In this document: positions 44,231 to 53,176 of the stretch, one piece after another
Numbering within the stretch: the stretch's first letter is position 1
How the letters are laid out: the number at the start of each line of letters is the position of its first letter
Source: an uncultured Bacteroides sp.
Lineage (GTDB): Bacteria; Bacteroidota; Bacteroidia; Bacteroidales; Bacteroidaceae
Assembly: GCA_948847595.1 (NCBI GenBank)
Contig: CAQOGY010000006.1
Coordinates: forward strand, 1 to 64,000
Length of the DNA: 64,000 bases
Reading direction: 5' to 3'
Position numbers and translations under genes: made by a program
Notes under the pieces: generated by a model
Seen by the model: only the letters and a program-made list of their open reading frames with translations
Told to the model about the DNA's origin: nothing
Databases searched by the model: none

Positions 44231-47200
44231 TTAGTTTTTGGATTTCATTAGTTGGGTAAATACAGTGTATTTCTGTTCAAAGCGTTGGTCACTCTGCTTG
44301 TAAAGTTCTTCATCTGTATTCTTCAGTAATTCATTGCACTGATTCCATTGCCAAAACTTATACATACAATCCCGCTGAACCATCTCTATCCGATTGATTC
44401 CCAACGAGAAAGCCCAGTTGATATAATCTTCCGATTCAGCTATCAGATGATTCAATAAAGTAGTTGCTTTCGCTTTCTCTCCTGTCGAAGCATAAGCTAC
44501 GGCTATCTCATACGAACCACTCTCATAGACTTCGGGAACATTATATGCCGGAATAGCCTGTTCGGCGTATGCAAGCACGTGCTTTGCACGGATACTATCA
44601 CCTTGCTTTACCAATTCTTTGGCAAGCTGCGCAAAAAGCCGTCGGTGAGAATAGCAGATACGCAGTGTTGTTTCATCCAAATAAAGGCCGGGAGTATCCA
44701 GACCGCCATATTTGTATCTGTTCATCACATTCTCATAGAGTTTTTCCGTATCTATCGCATAACCACTTTCTCCTTCCACATCTCCCCATTTCTTATAATC
44801 GAAAGGTGTGAAACGGAATGCCAGTCCTTCCTGCACAAAGTAATTGTCGAACTTTAGTTTAGTGGCTTCGCCTACGGAGATAGCCATATACAGCGGACGT
44901 TCCCAATTACAATTTGCCAGTATTTCAAGGATGAGCAGATCTACTTTAGTCAGCATACGTATATCCTTCAGGGAGATAGAGAGCTTGTCCGGTATCGCAT
45001 TTTTCAGTTCTTCCCCTTTCAAATGACGGATTGATTTGGGAAGCATGATGCCCGAATGGAGTACAGCATCCTTATCTATGCGGATATTTATCGTATCGGT
45101 AGGAATCACGTGAAATTCCTTCTTCTCTGAAAATACCCAGTATTTCAGGATATTCTTCACTTCAAACGGGTCGTCTCCGAAGCTGTCACGGGCTTCTTCG
45201 GGATGCTTCTGATATAAATCTTCTATCTGTTTCTTCAGTTCCGGACGTACAACTACATATTCATTCTTGCCTTCCTGATATTGATTCTGATTCCAGCTTA
45301 TCGGCAAACCGGGGGCGTCATATAAAGGACATTGCTGCTGATAAATATACCAATCGGTCTGGGCATAACTAAGGTTGCAGATACGTGCATCCCTACGCAC
45401 TTCTTCCGTGTCCTGATTATACCATAAAGGGAAAGTATCATTGTCTCCATTGCAGAATATAATAGGATTTCCCGCATCGGGAAGTGTCATCAGATAGTTG
45501 GCTCCAAAGTCACGGCAGGTATAGCGGTTGCTCCAGTCGTGGTCATCCCAGGTCTGGCTTGCCATCTGTATCGGAATTAACAGGCAAAGAAACATTAACA
45601 CGCTGATTTGAACGACTGTTCCCTTCTTTTTGCGGAGCGTGTCACACAACCCCGCAGCGCCTATTCCTATCCAAATGGCAAAGGCATAGAATGAGCCTGC
45701 GTAAGCATAATCCCGTTCACGAGGTTGTCCGGGGACTTGATTCAGATAGAGTACAATAGCCAGTCCTGTCATGAAGAACAGGAAAAATACGACACTGAAT
45801 TGTTGCTTCCCTTTCTTCCCCCGTGCCCACTGCCAATAAATACCAATCAGTCCCAATAATAAAGGCAAGCCATAAAAAACATTGTGACCTTTATTCTGAC
45901 GTAAAGATTCGGGCAAAAGCTCCTGATTTCCCAAACGCAGGTTGTCAAGCCATGAAATCCCCGTAATCCAATTCCCGTGTTCCGGTTCTCCGCTTCCTTG
46001 AATATCATTCTGCCGTCCGACAAAATTCCACAGGAAGTAACGCCAGTACATATAATTGAGCTGATATGAAATGAAGTAAGTCAGATTCTCTTTTTGTGTG
46101 GGAGCACTATCTGTTCCTCCCGACCATCCCTTGTAAGAAGAAGTCAGCCGGTCATTCCACATGCGGGGGAACAGCATATTCTGAGTATAGCATACGTCTT
46201 CTTTATAACGGATAATTTTATATTTCCCCTCTTCCTTATCGGGACGATATACCGCACCGCCTTTTTTTGTTTTTACCTTATAATATTCTCCTTCAGGTAT
46301 ATACTCCGGTTCGGAAGCATAAGTTCTTCCGTAAAGTAAAGGGGCACTTTCATACTGTTCACGATTCAAATAGCTTTTGAGCGTGAAAATATTGTCCGGC
46401 GCATTTTCATTGAGTGGTGTATTGGCGTTGGCACGAATCAATATCACTGCATAAGTGGTATATCCTACTGTGAGCATAAGCAAGCACCATAAAGCAGTAT
46501 GTATCATTCGCTTTCTGAATCGGTAGATAGCTCCTGCCAATAGACCAAATATTAAAAACAGGAAAATTATCAATCCCGATTGGAAAGGAAAACCTAATAC
46601 ATTGACAAAGAATAGTTCGAACCACCCTCCTATATCGGCCATACCGGGAATGTAGATAAAGAGAATCAGTACAATAAGAAGACCGGACAGGGTAATCGCG
46701 CCAATCACTCCTTTAAGGGATATTACCTGATATTTCCGATAATAGAACACCAATACAATTGCCGGAATACAAAGGAGATTGAGCAAATGCACTCCGATTG
46801 ACAGTCCGATGACATAAGCTATCAGGATAATCCATCGGTCGCCGGATACGGAATCCGCTTCGTCCTGCCAACGAAGAATCATCCAAAAGACCAAAGCTGT
46901 GAGAAAAGAAGAAAAAGCATACACTTCACCCTCTACCGCACTGAACCAAAAGGTATCACTAAAGGTATAAACCAATGCTCCTACAACTCCGGAGCCTAAA
47001 ATGATAATGAAGTCTGTAACTGACAACTTCTCTTTGTCACTCGTAATCAAAGACCTCACCAAGCGGGTAATGCTCCAGAAAAGAAACAAAATACAACCGG
47101 CACTTAACAATGCGTTCAGGAAGTTAACCGTGTATGATACGTACTTCGCGTCAGAAGCAAACTGGGTAAACAGATTCCCGACAAGCATATAAAAAGGTGC

Positions 47201-47365
47201 GCCAGGCGGATGACCAACCTGTAACTTCTCGGCACATGAAATAAATTCAGGACAGTCCCAAAAACTGGCAGTAGGCTCAATAGTCATTCCATAAACCAAT
47301 GCTGCTATAAGAAAGACCATCCAACCGCTAAAATCGTTCCATCTTTTAAATAATAAGTTGCTCAT
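44231..47365 (-). CDS. DUF2723 polytopic membrane protein (PMT-like)
   Basis: A 1,044-aa protein. The N-terminal half has about 11-13 membrane helices and the DUF2723 signature near residue 32 (ASFWDCPEFISCAEKLQVGHPPG), an acidic-residue loop like that of GT-C glycosyltransferases such as protein O-mannosyltransferases. The C-terminal part (about 590-1044) is soluble with helical TPR-like repeats at the end. The family is widespread in Bacteroidetes and may be a glycosyltransferase (inference). A -7 box precedes it at 47388-47395. Confidence 0.85.
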   Translation of the reverse strand: MSNLLFKRWNDFSGWMVFLIAALVYGMTIEPTASFWDCPEFISCAEKLQVGHPPGAPFYMLVGNLFTQFASDAKYVSYTVNFLNALLSAGCILFLFWSITRLVRSLITSDKEKLSVTDFIIILGSGVVGALVYTFSDTFWFSAVEGEVYAFSSFLTALVFWMILRWQDEADSVSGDRWIILIAYVIGLSIGVHLLNLLCIPAIVLVFYYRKYQVISLKGVIGAITLSGLLIVLILFIYIPGMADIGGWFELFFVNVLGFPFQSGLIIFLFLIFGLLAGAIYRFRKRMIHTALWCLLMLTVGYTTYAVILIRANANTPLNENAPDNIFTLKSYLNREQYESAPLLYGRTYASEPEYIPEGEYYKVKTKKGGAVYRPDKEEGKYKIIRYKEDVCYTQNMLFPRMWNDRLTSSYKGWSGGTDSAPTQKENLTYFISYQLNYMYWRYFLWNFVGRQNDIQGSGEPEHGNWITGISWLDNLRLGNQELLPESLRQNKGHNVFYGLPLLLGLIGIYWQWARGKKGKQQFSVVFFLFFMTGLAIVLYLNQVPGQPRERDYAYAGSFYAFAIWIGIGAAGLCDTLRKKKGTVVQISVLMFLCLLIPIQMASQTWDDHDWSNRYTCRDFGANYLMTLPDAGNPIIFCNGDNDTFPLWYNQDTEEVRRDARICNLSYAQTDWYIYQQQCPLYDAPGLPISWNQNQYQEGKNEYVVVRPELKKQIEDLYQKHPEEARDSFGDDPFEVKNILKYWVFSEKKEFHVIPTDTINIRIDKDAVLHSGIMLPKSIRHLKGEELKNAIPDKLSISLKDIRMLTKVDLLILEILANCNWERPLYMAISVGEATKLKFDNYFVQEGLAFRFTPFDYKKWGDVEGESGYAIDTEKLYENVMNRYKYGGLDTPGLYLDETTLRICYSHRRLFAQLAKELVKQGDSIRAKHVLAYAEQAIPAYNVPEVYESGSYEIAVAYASTGEKAKATTLLNHLIAESEDYINWAFSLGINRIEMVQRDCMYKFWQWNQCNELLKNTDEELYKQSDQRFEQKYTVFTQLMKSKN

Positions 47366-47387
47366 TGTTCCGTAACTTTTTTGTTTG

Positions 47388-47395
47388 CAAAGTTA
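47388..47395 (-). promoter_or_regulatory. predicted -7 box for the DUF2723-DUF3098 genes
   Basis: Minus strand TAACTTTG matches TAnnTTTG, 23 bp upstream of the 47365 start. Confidence 0.5.
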
Positions 47396-47629
47396 GGGAA
47401 CACGCAACTAAAAATGGCCTTTTTTGTCGGACGGATACGGACAAGGGAAGTCTATAAAATATTGATATTCAAAGATGTTAATCAAGAGCAACAGACAAAT
47501 ACAGACTGGGACATCAGACGTGTACAAAAGTCCTTAATTAGGGTTTCAGTATGACAGGAATCAAGTAAAGGAAGAACTTACTTTTTTTAAGAATAAGGAT
47601 TATCTTTGAGAAGCTCTGACGGCATTGTT

Positions 47630-47739
47630 GGTTCCCCGTAAGGAAACGCCAGTATCCTCGTAGAGAAACGGTCGTATCCTCGGTGGGAAACGACCGTTCC
47701 CTCGGTGAGATACGACAGTTTCCTGTGCAGGAAACGACA
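47630..47739. repeat. 22-nt-period palindrome array C
   Basis: Five 18-nt units begin at 47630, 47652, 47674, 47696 and 47718, each 22 nt apart with 4-nt spacers (GCCA, GGTC, GACC, GACA). The unit reads GTATCCTCGGTGGGAAAC with variations; the last, GTTTCCTGTGCAGGAAAC, is a near-perfect palindrome. It lies in the 462-bp gap without genes downstream of the TPR/LuxR-like gene and upstream of the DUF2723 promoter. The rest of this gap holds nothing I recognise. Confidence 0.85.
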
Positions 47740-47827
47740 GGAAACTATAATTGATTAATTAATAGATGTATAGCTATCTTTATTAAAAGTCAGCGAAGAG
47801 CAGTTCTTCCAACTTAAATGGAGAACT

Positions 47828-48916
47828 TCACAATGACTTCACAATATCTTCCAGTGATTCTTTAGAGTTTGACAGCATCAGTTTCTCCGTCTTTATTCGG
47901 GAGATTCGCCGGGTTAGTGTTTCCGTTGTCAGTTTCATTAAATCCGCAAAACAAGCCGGCTGAACTCCTTCCCGTAGAAAGGCGCATACCCTTAAATCCT
48001 CTTCTGTGAGTTTAGGACTCATGCCTTTTAATTTGGATACGAGTCCATAGACATTTTCCTGAAGCCGGAGTAATTCAGTCCAGTCCTTTTCGGAGAAAGA
48101 AGGGATTTTGGTAGATAATGCCGTTCTTTCCTTGAACTGGCGGACTTTGGAAATGACAGGAGAAGTTTCGTAAATATCTTGTTGGAGAGATTGGTATTTC
48201 TCCTCGAGATAATTGCATTGCAGCATCAGTCTATCCGATTCGACGTTTTTCTTCTGCATTTCTTCTTTGAAGGTGCTCAGTTGGGAATATACATACTGGT
48301 TCTTTTTCCAAAGCAATCCGAGTAATAGAGACATGACACCGAACACACCCAATGCCGAAGATAAAATGACAGATGAATTATTTTTGCTATCATTCAGCAT
48401 CAATTGACTGGCGTAAGCCTTTCTCTCCATTTCCAGTGCTTCGTCAAAGTTGCCGTATTTCTGATAATAGAGGCTGCATCGTTTGCAAATCTTTGCCATA
48501 TAATCATATTCTTCGGTCAGTGCTGCGAGTTTTATTGCTTCCTTAAAGTGGATTTCGGCATTGTCTCTTTGTTCCAAATCACTTTCTACGCAAGCGAGGT
48601 AGTAATATGCTCTTGATTTCTGATACTCATTGCCATGCATCTCATAGTAAGATGCCGCCTGCCTGATTTGCGCATCGGAAGAATGGGGGATATTCTTGTC
48701 TTCGTTGACCTGCGTGCACAGCAAATTATACTCCGCAAGTTGGGCTTCATTCATTTGGTTCACCTGAATGTTTTCAAGAATAATAGATGCCGTATCCGGG
48801 TCTTGCTCCATTAATTGTGCGGCTTTGTCTAATCCTTGTTTCACATTTGTGCCTTCCGGATGACATGCAGCCAGGGAAAGGACAACCATATACAATAAAA
48901 TTCGAAGATTATTCAT
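47828..48916 (-). CDS. membrane-anchored TPR protein with LuxR-like C-terminus
   Basis: A 362-aa protein. It has a lipoprotein-type signal (SLAACHPEG near residue 18), helical TPR-like repeats (about 25-175), one membrane helix (about 182-204), a coiled coil (about 205-255), and a C-terminal helical domain (about 295-362) resembling the LuxR/FixJ-type HTH (LTEEDLRVCAFLREG, then CFADLMKLTTETLTRRISRIK). This is a common Bacteroides arrangement in which a periplasmic TPR sensor is linked across the membrane to a DNA-binding domain. No kinase domain is present. Targets unknown. Confidence 0.8.
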   Translation of the reverse strand: MNNLRILLYMVVLSLAACHPEGTNVKQGLDKAAQLMEQDPDTASIILENIQVNQMNEAQLAEYNLLCTQVNEDKNIPHSSDAQIRQAASYYEMHGNEYQKSRAYYYLACVESDLEQRDNAEIHFKEAIKLAALTEEYDYMAKICKRCSLYYQKYGNFDEALEMERKAYASQLMLNDSKNNSSVILSSALGVFGVMSLLLGLLWKKNQYVYSQLSTFKEEMQKKNVESDRLMLQCNYLEEKYQSLQQDIYETSPVISKVRQFKERTALSTKIPSFSEKDWTELLRLQENVYGLVSKLKGMSPKLTEEDLRVCAFLREGVQPACFADLMKLTTETLTRRISRIKTEKLMLSNSKESLEDIVKSL

Positions 48917-49042
48917 AACTCTACTTTTACTTTGCCTACAAATGATTGGATTTGCAAATATAAATAATAATCAGGATAGCGCCACTATGTTTTTTTGACA
49001 AATATCAAGCCGTTCTGAACAATTAATTAAGAAGATAAGCCG

Positions 49043-49050
49043 TATCTTTG
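49043..49050 (+). promoter_or_regulatory. predicted -7 box for the HAD-SDR genes
   Basis: TATCTTTG matches TAnnTTTG, 23 bp before the ATG at 49073. Confidence 0.55.
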
Positions 49051-49072
49051 TAGCAAACATAAATTATATATC

Positions 49073-49693
49073 ATGATTAAAAACATTGTATTTGATTTTG
49101 GGGGAGTGATTGTAGATATTAGTCGTGACAAAGCGGTACAGGCGTTTATCAAACTGGGATTGGCTGATGCGGATACCCGCCTTGACAAATATCACCAAAC
49201 CGGAATCTTTCAGGAACTCGAGGAAGGTAAAATCAGCGCGGATGAGTTCCGCAAGCAACTGGGTGATTTATGCGGGCGTGAACTGACTATGGAAGAAACG
49301 AAGCAAGCATGGTTGGGCTTTTTCTACGAAGTGAATTTAGACAAACTCGACTATATACAGGAATTAAGGAAAAACTATCATGTATATCTCTTGAGCAACA
49401 CCAATCCTTTTGTCATGTCATGGGCTTGCAGCCCGGATTTTTCTTCAAGAAAACTTCCATTGAATGATTATTGTGACAAGCTATACTTATCTTATCAGGT
49501 AGGCCACACAAAACCCGCACCGGAAATCTTCGATTTTATGATAAAGGATTGTAATATCATCCCTTCCGAAACTTTATTTGTGGACGATGGCGCTTCCAAT
49601 ATCGAAATAGGAAAGGCGCTTGGATTTGAAACATTCCAACCGGAGAATGGAGCGGACTGGCGGGAAGAACTGACAAGTATATTGAATAAGTAA
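49073..49693 (+). CDS. HAD-superfamily hydrolase (YihX-like)
   Basis: A 206-aa HAD-IA phosphatase. Motif I is DFGGVIVD (nucleophile Asp8, with Gly where many members have the second Asp, as in YihX), motif II LLSNTNP, motif III Lys in GHTKPAPEIF and motif IV VDDGASNIEIG. A helical cap lies between motifs I and II. YihX-like enzymes dephosphorylate sugar phosphates such as glucose-1-phosphate; the substrate here is inferred only. It is 38 bp upstream of the SDR gene on the same strand. Confidence 0.87.
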   Translation: MIKNIVFDFGGVIVDISRDKAVQAFIKLGLADADTRLDKYHQTGIFQELEEGKISADEFRKQLGDLCGRELTMEETKQAWLGFFYEVNLDKLDYIQELRKNYHVYLLSNTNPFVMSWACSPDFSSRKLPLNDYCDKLYLSYQVGHTKPAPEIFDFMIKDCNIIPSETLFVDDGASNIEIGKALGFETFQPENGADWREELTSILNK

Positions 49694-49730
49694 GTATTGC
49701 CGTAACTATTACGTTCGCAAATAGAAAGAT

Positions 49731-50540
49731 ATGCAGTCACAGATTATTCTTATCACCGGAGCGTCTTCCGGCTTTGGAAAGTTCACAGCTCAAATGTTAT
49801 CGGAACAAGGACACATCGTTTACGGAACAAGCCGGAAACCTTCCGAAAATATGAACAATGTAAAAATGCTTGTTGTCGATGTCACCAGTCCTCTTTCTAT
49901 CCGCCAGGCTGTGGGACAGATTATATCGGAACAGGGACGGATTGATGTATTGATTAATAATGCCGGCATAGGTATCGGCGGTGCTCTCGAACTTGCTACG
50001 GAAGACGAGGTAAACAAGCAGATGAATACCAATTTCTTCGGTGTAGTGAATATGTGCAGGGAAGTATTGCCTCTCATGCGTAAGGCACGGAAAGGAAAGA
50101 TTATCAATATCAGTTCCATCGGTGGAGTGATGGGTATCCCCTATCAGGGATTTTATTCGGCTTCAAAGTTTGCCGTAGAAGGATATAGTGAGGCCTTAGC
50201 ACTGGAAGTGCACCCGTTTCATATTAAAGTATGCCTGGTAGAACCGGGAGATTTCAATACCGGATTCACGGATAACCGGAATATATCCGAGCAGACAAGG
50301 CTGAATGCCGATTACAGAGAAAGTTTCTTGAAATCATTGGAGATTATAGAAAAGGAAGAACGTAACGGATGCCATCCGCGGAAATTGGCTGCTGCAATCT
50401 GTAAGATAGTAGCCCGCAAAAATCCTTCTTTCCGAACTAAAGTAGGCCCGTTGGTGCAAGTCCTGTTTGCAAAAAGCAAAAGATGGTTGCCTGACTCGGT
50501 CATGCAATATGCCCTTCGGATATTTTACGCAATAAAATAA
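49731..50540 (+). CDS. short-chain dehydrogenase/reductase
   Basis: A 269-aa SDR. It has the cofactor motif TGASSGFGK, NNAG at about residue 81, catalytic Ser in INISSIGG, and YSASK (active-site Tyr and Lys). The C-terminal extension with positive residues (KSKRWLPDSVMQYALRIF) is like that of retinol/sphinganine-type reductases. Preferred cofactor and substrate are not decidable. It is probably cotranscribed with the HAD gene and ends before a large hairpin. Confidence 0.88.
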   Translation: MQSQIILITGASSGFGKFTAQMLSEQGHIVYGTSRKPSENMNNVKMLVVDVTSPLSIRQAVGQIISEQGRIDVLINNAGIGIGGALELATEDEVNKQMNTNFFGVVNMCREVLPLMRKARKGKIINISSIGGVMGIPYQGFYSASKFAVEGYSEALALEVHPFHIKVCLVEPGDFNTGFTDNRNISEQTRLNADYRESFLKSLEIIEKEERNGCHPRKLAAAICKIVARKNPSFRTKVGPLVQVLFAKSKRWLPDSVMQYALRIFYAIK

Positions 50541-50543
50541 CAA

Positions 50544-50630
50544 TTCAGGCACGGATTACGCGGATTTCACGGTAGCTAATTTGCGATGTAATTAGCAAAA
50601 AACGTGAAATCCGCGTAATCCGTGCCTGAA
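50544..50630. terminator. large bidirectional hairpin (28-bp perfect stem)
   Basis: Arms 50544-50571 and 50603-50630 are perfectly complementary over 28 bp. The arms contain CACGGATTACGCGGATTTCACG, a sequence type that recurs in Bacteroides intergenic regions. An inner stem, GCTAATT (50575-50581) with AATTAGC (50590-50596), extends the fold. It separates two converging genes. Confidence 0.7.
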
Positions 50631-50648
50631 CTTTTGCTTTGCTTCTGA

Positions 50649-51377
50649 TTAGTTCTTCGGAACTAATTCCAAAAACATCGTTGTAGTCAGTAATATAGCC
50701 AGTCCGACACAAACGGTAATCAACAGCCAGTTAATGTATTTCGCTTTCGGCTTGGTATCAGCATGCAGATTATTCAGGAAGTACTCTCTGAAGAAAAGAT
50801 ACAGGCCGGGAATCGTGGCACTTGCCAGTAGAAAATCTTCGGGAATCTGAAAGAAATAAGTTTTGGACAATCCTATCAATGACCAATGGCAAAGGAAAAG
50901 TACCAGGAACATATTTACTTTGTGGGCAAACAGCAGTAATAATCCGATAGTAAACACCACTACGGAGCAAGGCATTACCGGAGAAGTCATTTCCGGGAAA
51001 GAAAGTCCGCGTGCCAAAGATACCAAGGGATATATGAAAGGCATTGCCAACAGGATATAGGACAATATGTCATACTTATGGGTACGTTCAAAGGTGGTGT
51101 AGCCCGTAATCGCGTCCCATATCCAAATGATAGCCATTACTCCCCAAAACATCGCCATCACTCCATTATAACTGCGTTCTTCGCAATAGATATAATAGTA
51201 AATGATAGAAATCCATGCATAAAGTCCTATCATATAGAACTTCATGGCCATCTTCACCCACGGACGCGGTTTGCTGATAAGCAATCCGGTCAAAGCCACA
51301 CCAATCAGGATGATAAATATCTGTAAAATCCAGGTAGCCGAATTATAATAGGCAATTGTTCTCCAAAAAATCTCCAT
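50649..51377 (-). CDS. DUF6064 membrane protein
   Basis: A 242-aa protein with seven or so membrane helices, matching the DUF6064 family: FWRTIAYYNSATWILQ at the start, FYMIGLYAWISI, YYIYCEER, then long hydrophobic segments. No active-site motif is evident. It is 10 bp downstream of the second ThrE-type gene and cotranscribed. Function unknown. Confidence 0.78.
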   Translation of the reverse strand: MEIFWRTIAYYNSATWILQIFIILIGVALTGLLISKPRPWVKMAMKFYMIGLYAWISIIYYYIYCEERSYNGVMAMFWGVMAIIWIWDAITGYTTFERTHKYDILSYILLAMPFIYPLVSLARGLSFPEMTSPVMPCSVVVFTIGLLLLFAHKVNMFLVLFLCHWSLIGLSKTYFFQIPEDFLLASATIPGLYLFFREYFLNNLHADTKPKAKYINWLLITVCVGLAILLTTTMFLELVPKN

Positions 51378-51387
51378 AAAAGTAATT

Positions 51388-51873
51388 TTAGTGTCTTGTT
51401 AACGAAAAAGCTCTATGTGGGAACAGGAACATCGGGAATGTAGCTCCTACTGCCAGCATGAAAATAACCGTGCTTGCTATCATCGTGTTGGAGAAGAACA
51501 TGGACATGAACTTATCCAGTTTTTCCGGCTCATTCACATTCTGCAAACACATGATGAGTGAAAATACCATGTTGTACGCAAACTTACCCGGAATCATGGG
51601 AAGCAATGCCGGAATGTAAAGTACCGTCATCGGGCAATATACCTTTTTTCCTAACCATAAGCTGCCGAAACCGATTACCAATCCGGCAAACAAGGAAGCC
51701 GTAGCAATATCCACGCCTAAATAAGTCATCAGGCAAAAGCGGCAGGCGTGTCCCAGTGCCGCCAATATGGCAATCATTTTGAATGCACGCAAAGGCGGGT
51801 CGGAAATCGCACCAAATCCTATACCTGCTACTGCAGCAAAAAATCCATCAGTAAGAATATCAAGTGCTATCAT
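51388..51873 (-). CDS. threonine/serine exporter family protein, C-terminal half (DUF3815)
   Basis: A 161-aa protein with four to five membrane helices and the motif YIPALLPMIPGKFAY, typical of the second half of ThrE/ThrP-type exporters. The gene begins 1 bp after the first-half gene ends. The two halves, fused in Corynebacterium ThrE, are split here and form a two-gene exporter. Confidence 0.85.
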   Translation of the reverse strand: MIALDILTDGFFAAVAGIGFGAISDPPLRAFKMIAILAALGHACRFCLMTYLGVDIATASLFAGLVIGFGSLWLGKKVYCPMTVLYIPALLPMIPGKFAYNMVFSLIMCLQNVNEPEKLDKFMSMFFSNTMIASTVIFMLAVGATFPMFLFPHRAFSLTRH

Positions 51874-51874
51874 A

Positions 51875-52642
51875 TCAAATTAAACTGTTTTTTACCATTA
51901 ATAATGTGAAGGAAAGTCCGATAGCGATGCTGACAATCAGCAGAGAGGCTTCCGTCAGACGAGCAAATCCTGTCAGAACGTATCCTTCGACTACATCAAT
52001 CACGCCGTTAATCAAGGGAACGCCGGGAACAAGATAAAGTACACTGGTCGCCATGGCTATTTCGGATGTCGTATCGAAAATAAGGGCGGTAGAAGCACAA
52101 AGGGAAGCAACGAAAGCCGAGACTATGAATACGACGTAGTGGTTCATTTTCTTCTTCTGCATCTGCTGCTTCAGATAGAATCCCGTGATAGTGGCCGAGA
52201 AGACAATTCCCATGGAAATCAAGTCGCCGCCGAATAGTTTGCAGAAAGATGCATTGGCGAATCCTACCAGCAGCAGGACGAAAAGAGGATGTATCATCGG
52301 GGCGGAAACAATTTTCCTGTATTTCGCAGTCAGTTCTTCCAGCGACAGATGATTGTCCACTGCTTCCCAGCTTAATGCGCTTAACTCTGAATTGTGCTCG
52401 AAGCTGATAGGATGCGCGGGAATATCTATTACTTCATTACAGGCTTCGTTTGTTTCCTTGTCTATAATTGTAAGAATGATATTTTTATGAAATACGCCTA
52501 ATTTTACATCTAAACCAAAAGCTTCTCCGATACGTTTGGAGTTACGCACTACTCGTGAAGTATGCACTCCGGCCCCCATTAAATGGGCTGAATATTCCGC
52601 TATGAACTTACCTATGGATAATAAAGATTCGCTTGTCTTCAT
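51875..52642 (-). CDS. threonine/serine exporter family protein, N-terminal half (DUF1212)
   Basis: A 255-aa protein. A soluble N-terminal part (about residues 1-110) with an HLMGAGVHTSRVVRN motif is followed by five membrane helices including LYLVPGVPLINGVIDVVEGY. Together with the downstream 161-aa protein it would export threonine or serine. A -7 box lies at 52668-52675. Confidence 0.87.
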   Translation of the reverse strand: MKTSESLLSIGKFIAEYSAHLMGAGVHTSRVVRNSKRIGEAFGLDVKLGVFHKNIILTIIDKETNEACNEVIDIPAHPISFEHNSELSALSWEAVDNHLSLEELTAKYRKIVSAPMIHPLFVLLLVGFANASFCKLFGGDLISMGIVFSATITGFYLKQQMQKKKMNHYVVFIVSAFVASLCASTALIFDTTSEIAMATSVLYLVPGVPLINGVIDVVEGYVLTGFARLTEASLLIVSIAIGLSFTLLMVKNSLI

Positions 52643-52667
52643 GAATGTGATATTTTTAAATCGGGCG

Positions 52668-52675
52668 CAAAAGTA
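52668..52675 (-). promoter_or_regulatory. predicted -7 box for the ThrE/DUF6064 operon
   Basis: Minus strand TACTTTTG matches TAnnTTTG, 26 bp upstream of the 52642 start. Confidence 0.5.
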
Positions 52676-52743
52676 CGAAAAAGAGTTATAGGAGCAAGCC
52701 TTATTCCTGAATATTTTCCCATTAAATATCCGGAAACAAAAAA

Positions 52744-52793
52744 ACGCAGTCTTTCATAGAGTTCCCCAATGAAACTTCTATGAAAGACTGCGT
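52744..52793 (-). terminator. terminator after the ECF sigma operon
   Basis: Arms ACGCAGTCTTTCATAGA (52744-52760) and TCTATGAAAGACTGCGT (52777-52793) are a perfect 17-bp dyad with a 16-nt loop, downstream of the small gene at 52841. Confidence 0.75.
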
Positions 52794-52840
52794 CAATCTT
52801 TTAATGCCTTAACTAACCTAACTAACTTTATCTAACCTAA

Positions 52841-53134
52841 CTACAAAATACCCGAAAAATCTTTTATACTACTAACAATCCTATCTTTTAATATCTTATT
52901 TTCAACTATTGAGAAATCGCAGGCAACGTCTGCCGGTGCTAATAATACAGCTTTAGCTTCTTCTGCATCTGCCATCTCTTCCGGATGCTCTCTGAAATAA
53001 GTTTCCCATCGGGAAGCTAATTGTGGAGTTACACCCAGCACATAGTTGATGAGATCATCGTCCGTCAAAAAATCCTTTACCTTAGAGCACATATCGCATC
53101 CTTTTTTAAGCGTTTTACATAAATAGGACGACAT
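52841..53134 (-). CDS. small protein partner of the ECF sigma factor
   Basis: A 97-aa protein (83 aa if started at the second Met, 53092). The N-terminus has three cysteines (CKTLKKGCDMC). The segment FLTDDDLINYVLG, followed by SRWETYFREHPEEMADAEEA, resembles the cytoplasmic helical domain of anti-sigma factors, but there is no membrane helix. It lies 42 bp downstream of the ECF sigma gene, a classical place for an anti-sigma factor. A role as soluble regulator, perhaps thiol- or metal-responsive, is inferred. Confidence 0.6.
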   Translation of the reverse strand: MSSYLCKTLKKGCDMCSKVKDFLTDDDLINYVLGVTPQLASRWETYFREHPEEMADAEEAKAVLLAPADVACDFSIVENKILKDRIVSSIKDFSGIL

Positions 53135-53176
53135 TATCCTGTATATGTACTCAACAAAATAACCTTTTTACTAATA

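Noticed and set aside
12772..47739. Arrays with 22-nt period as CRISPR
   Set aside because: Spacers are only 4-9 nt and are not diverse protospacer-like sequences, units vary, and no cas genes are present.
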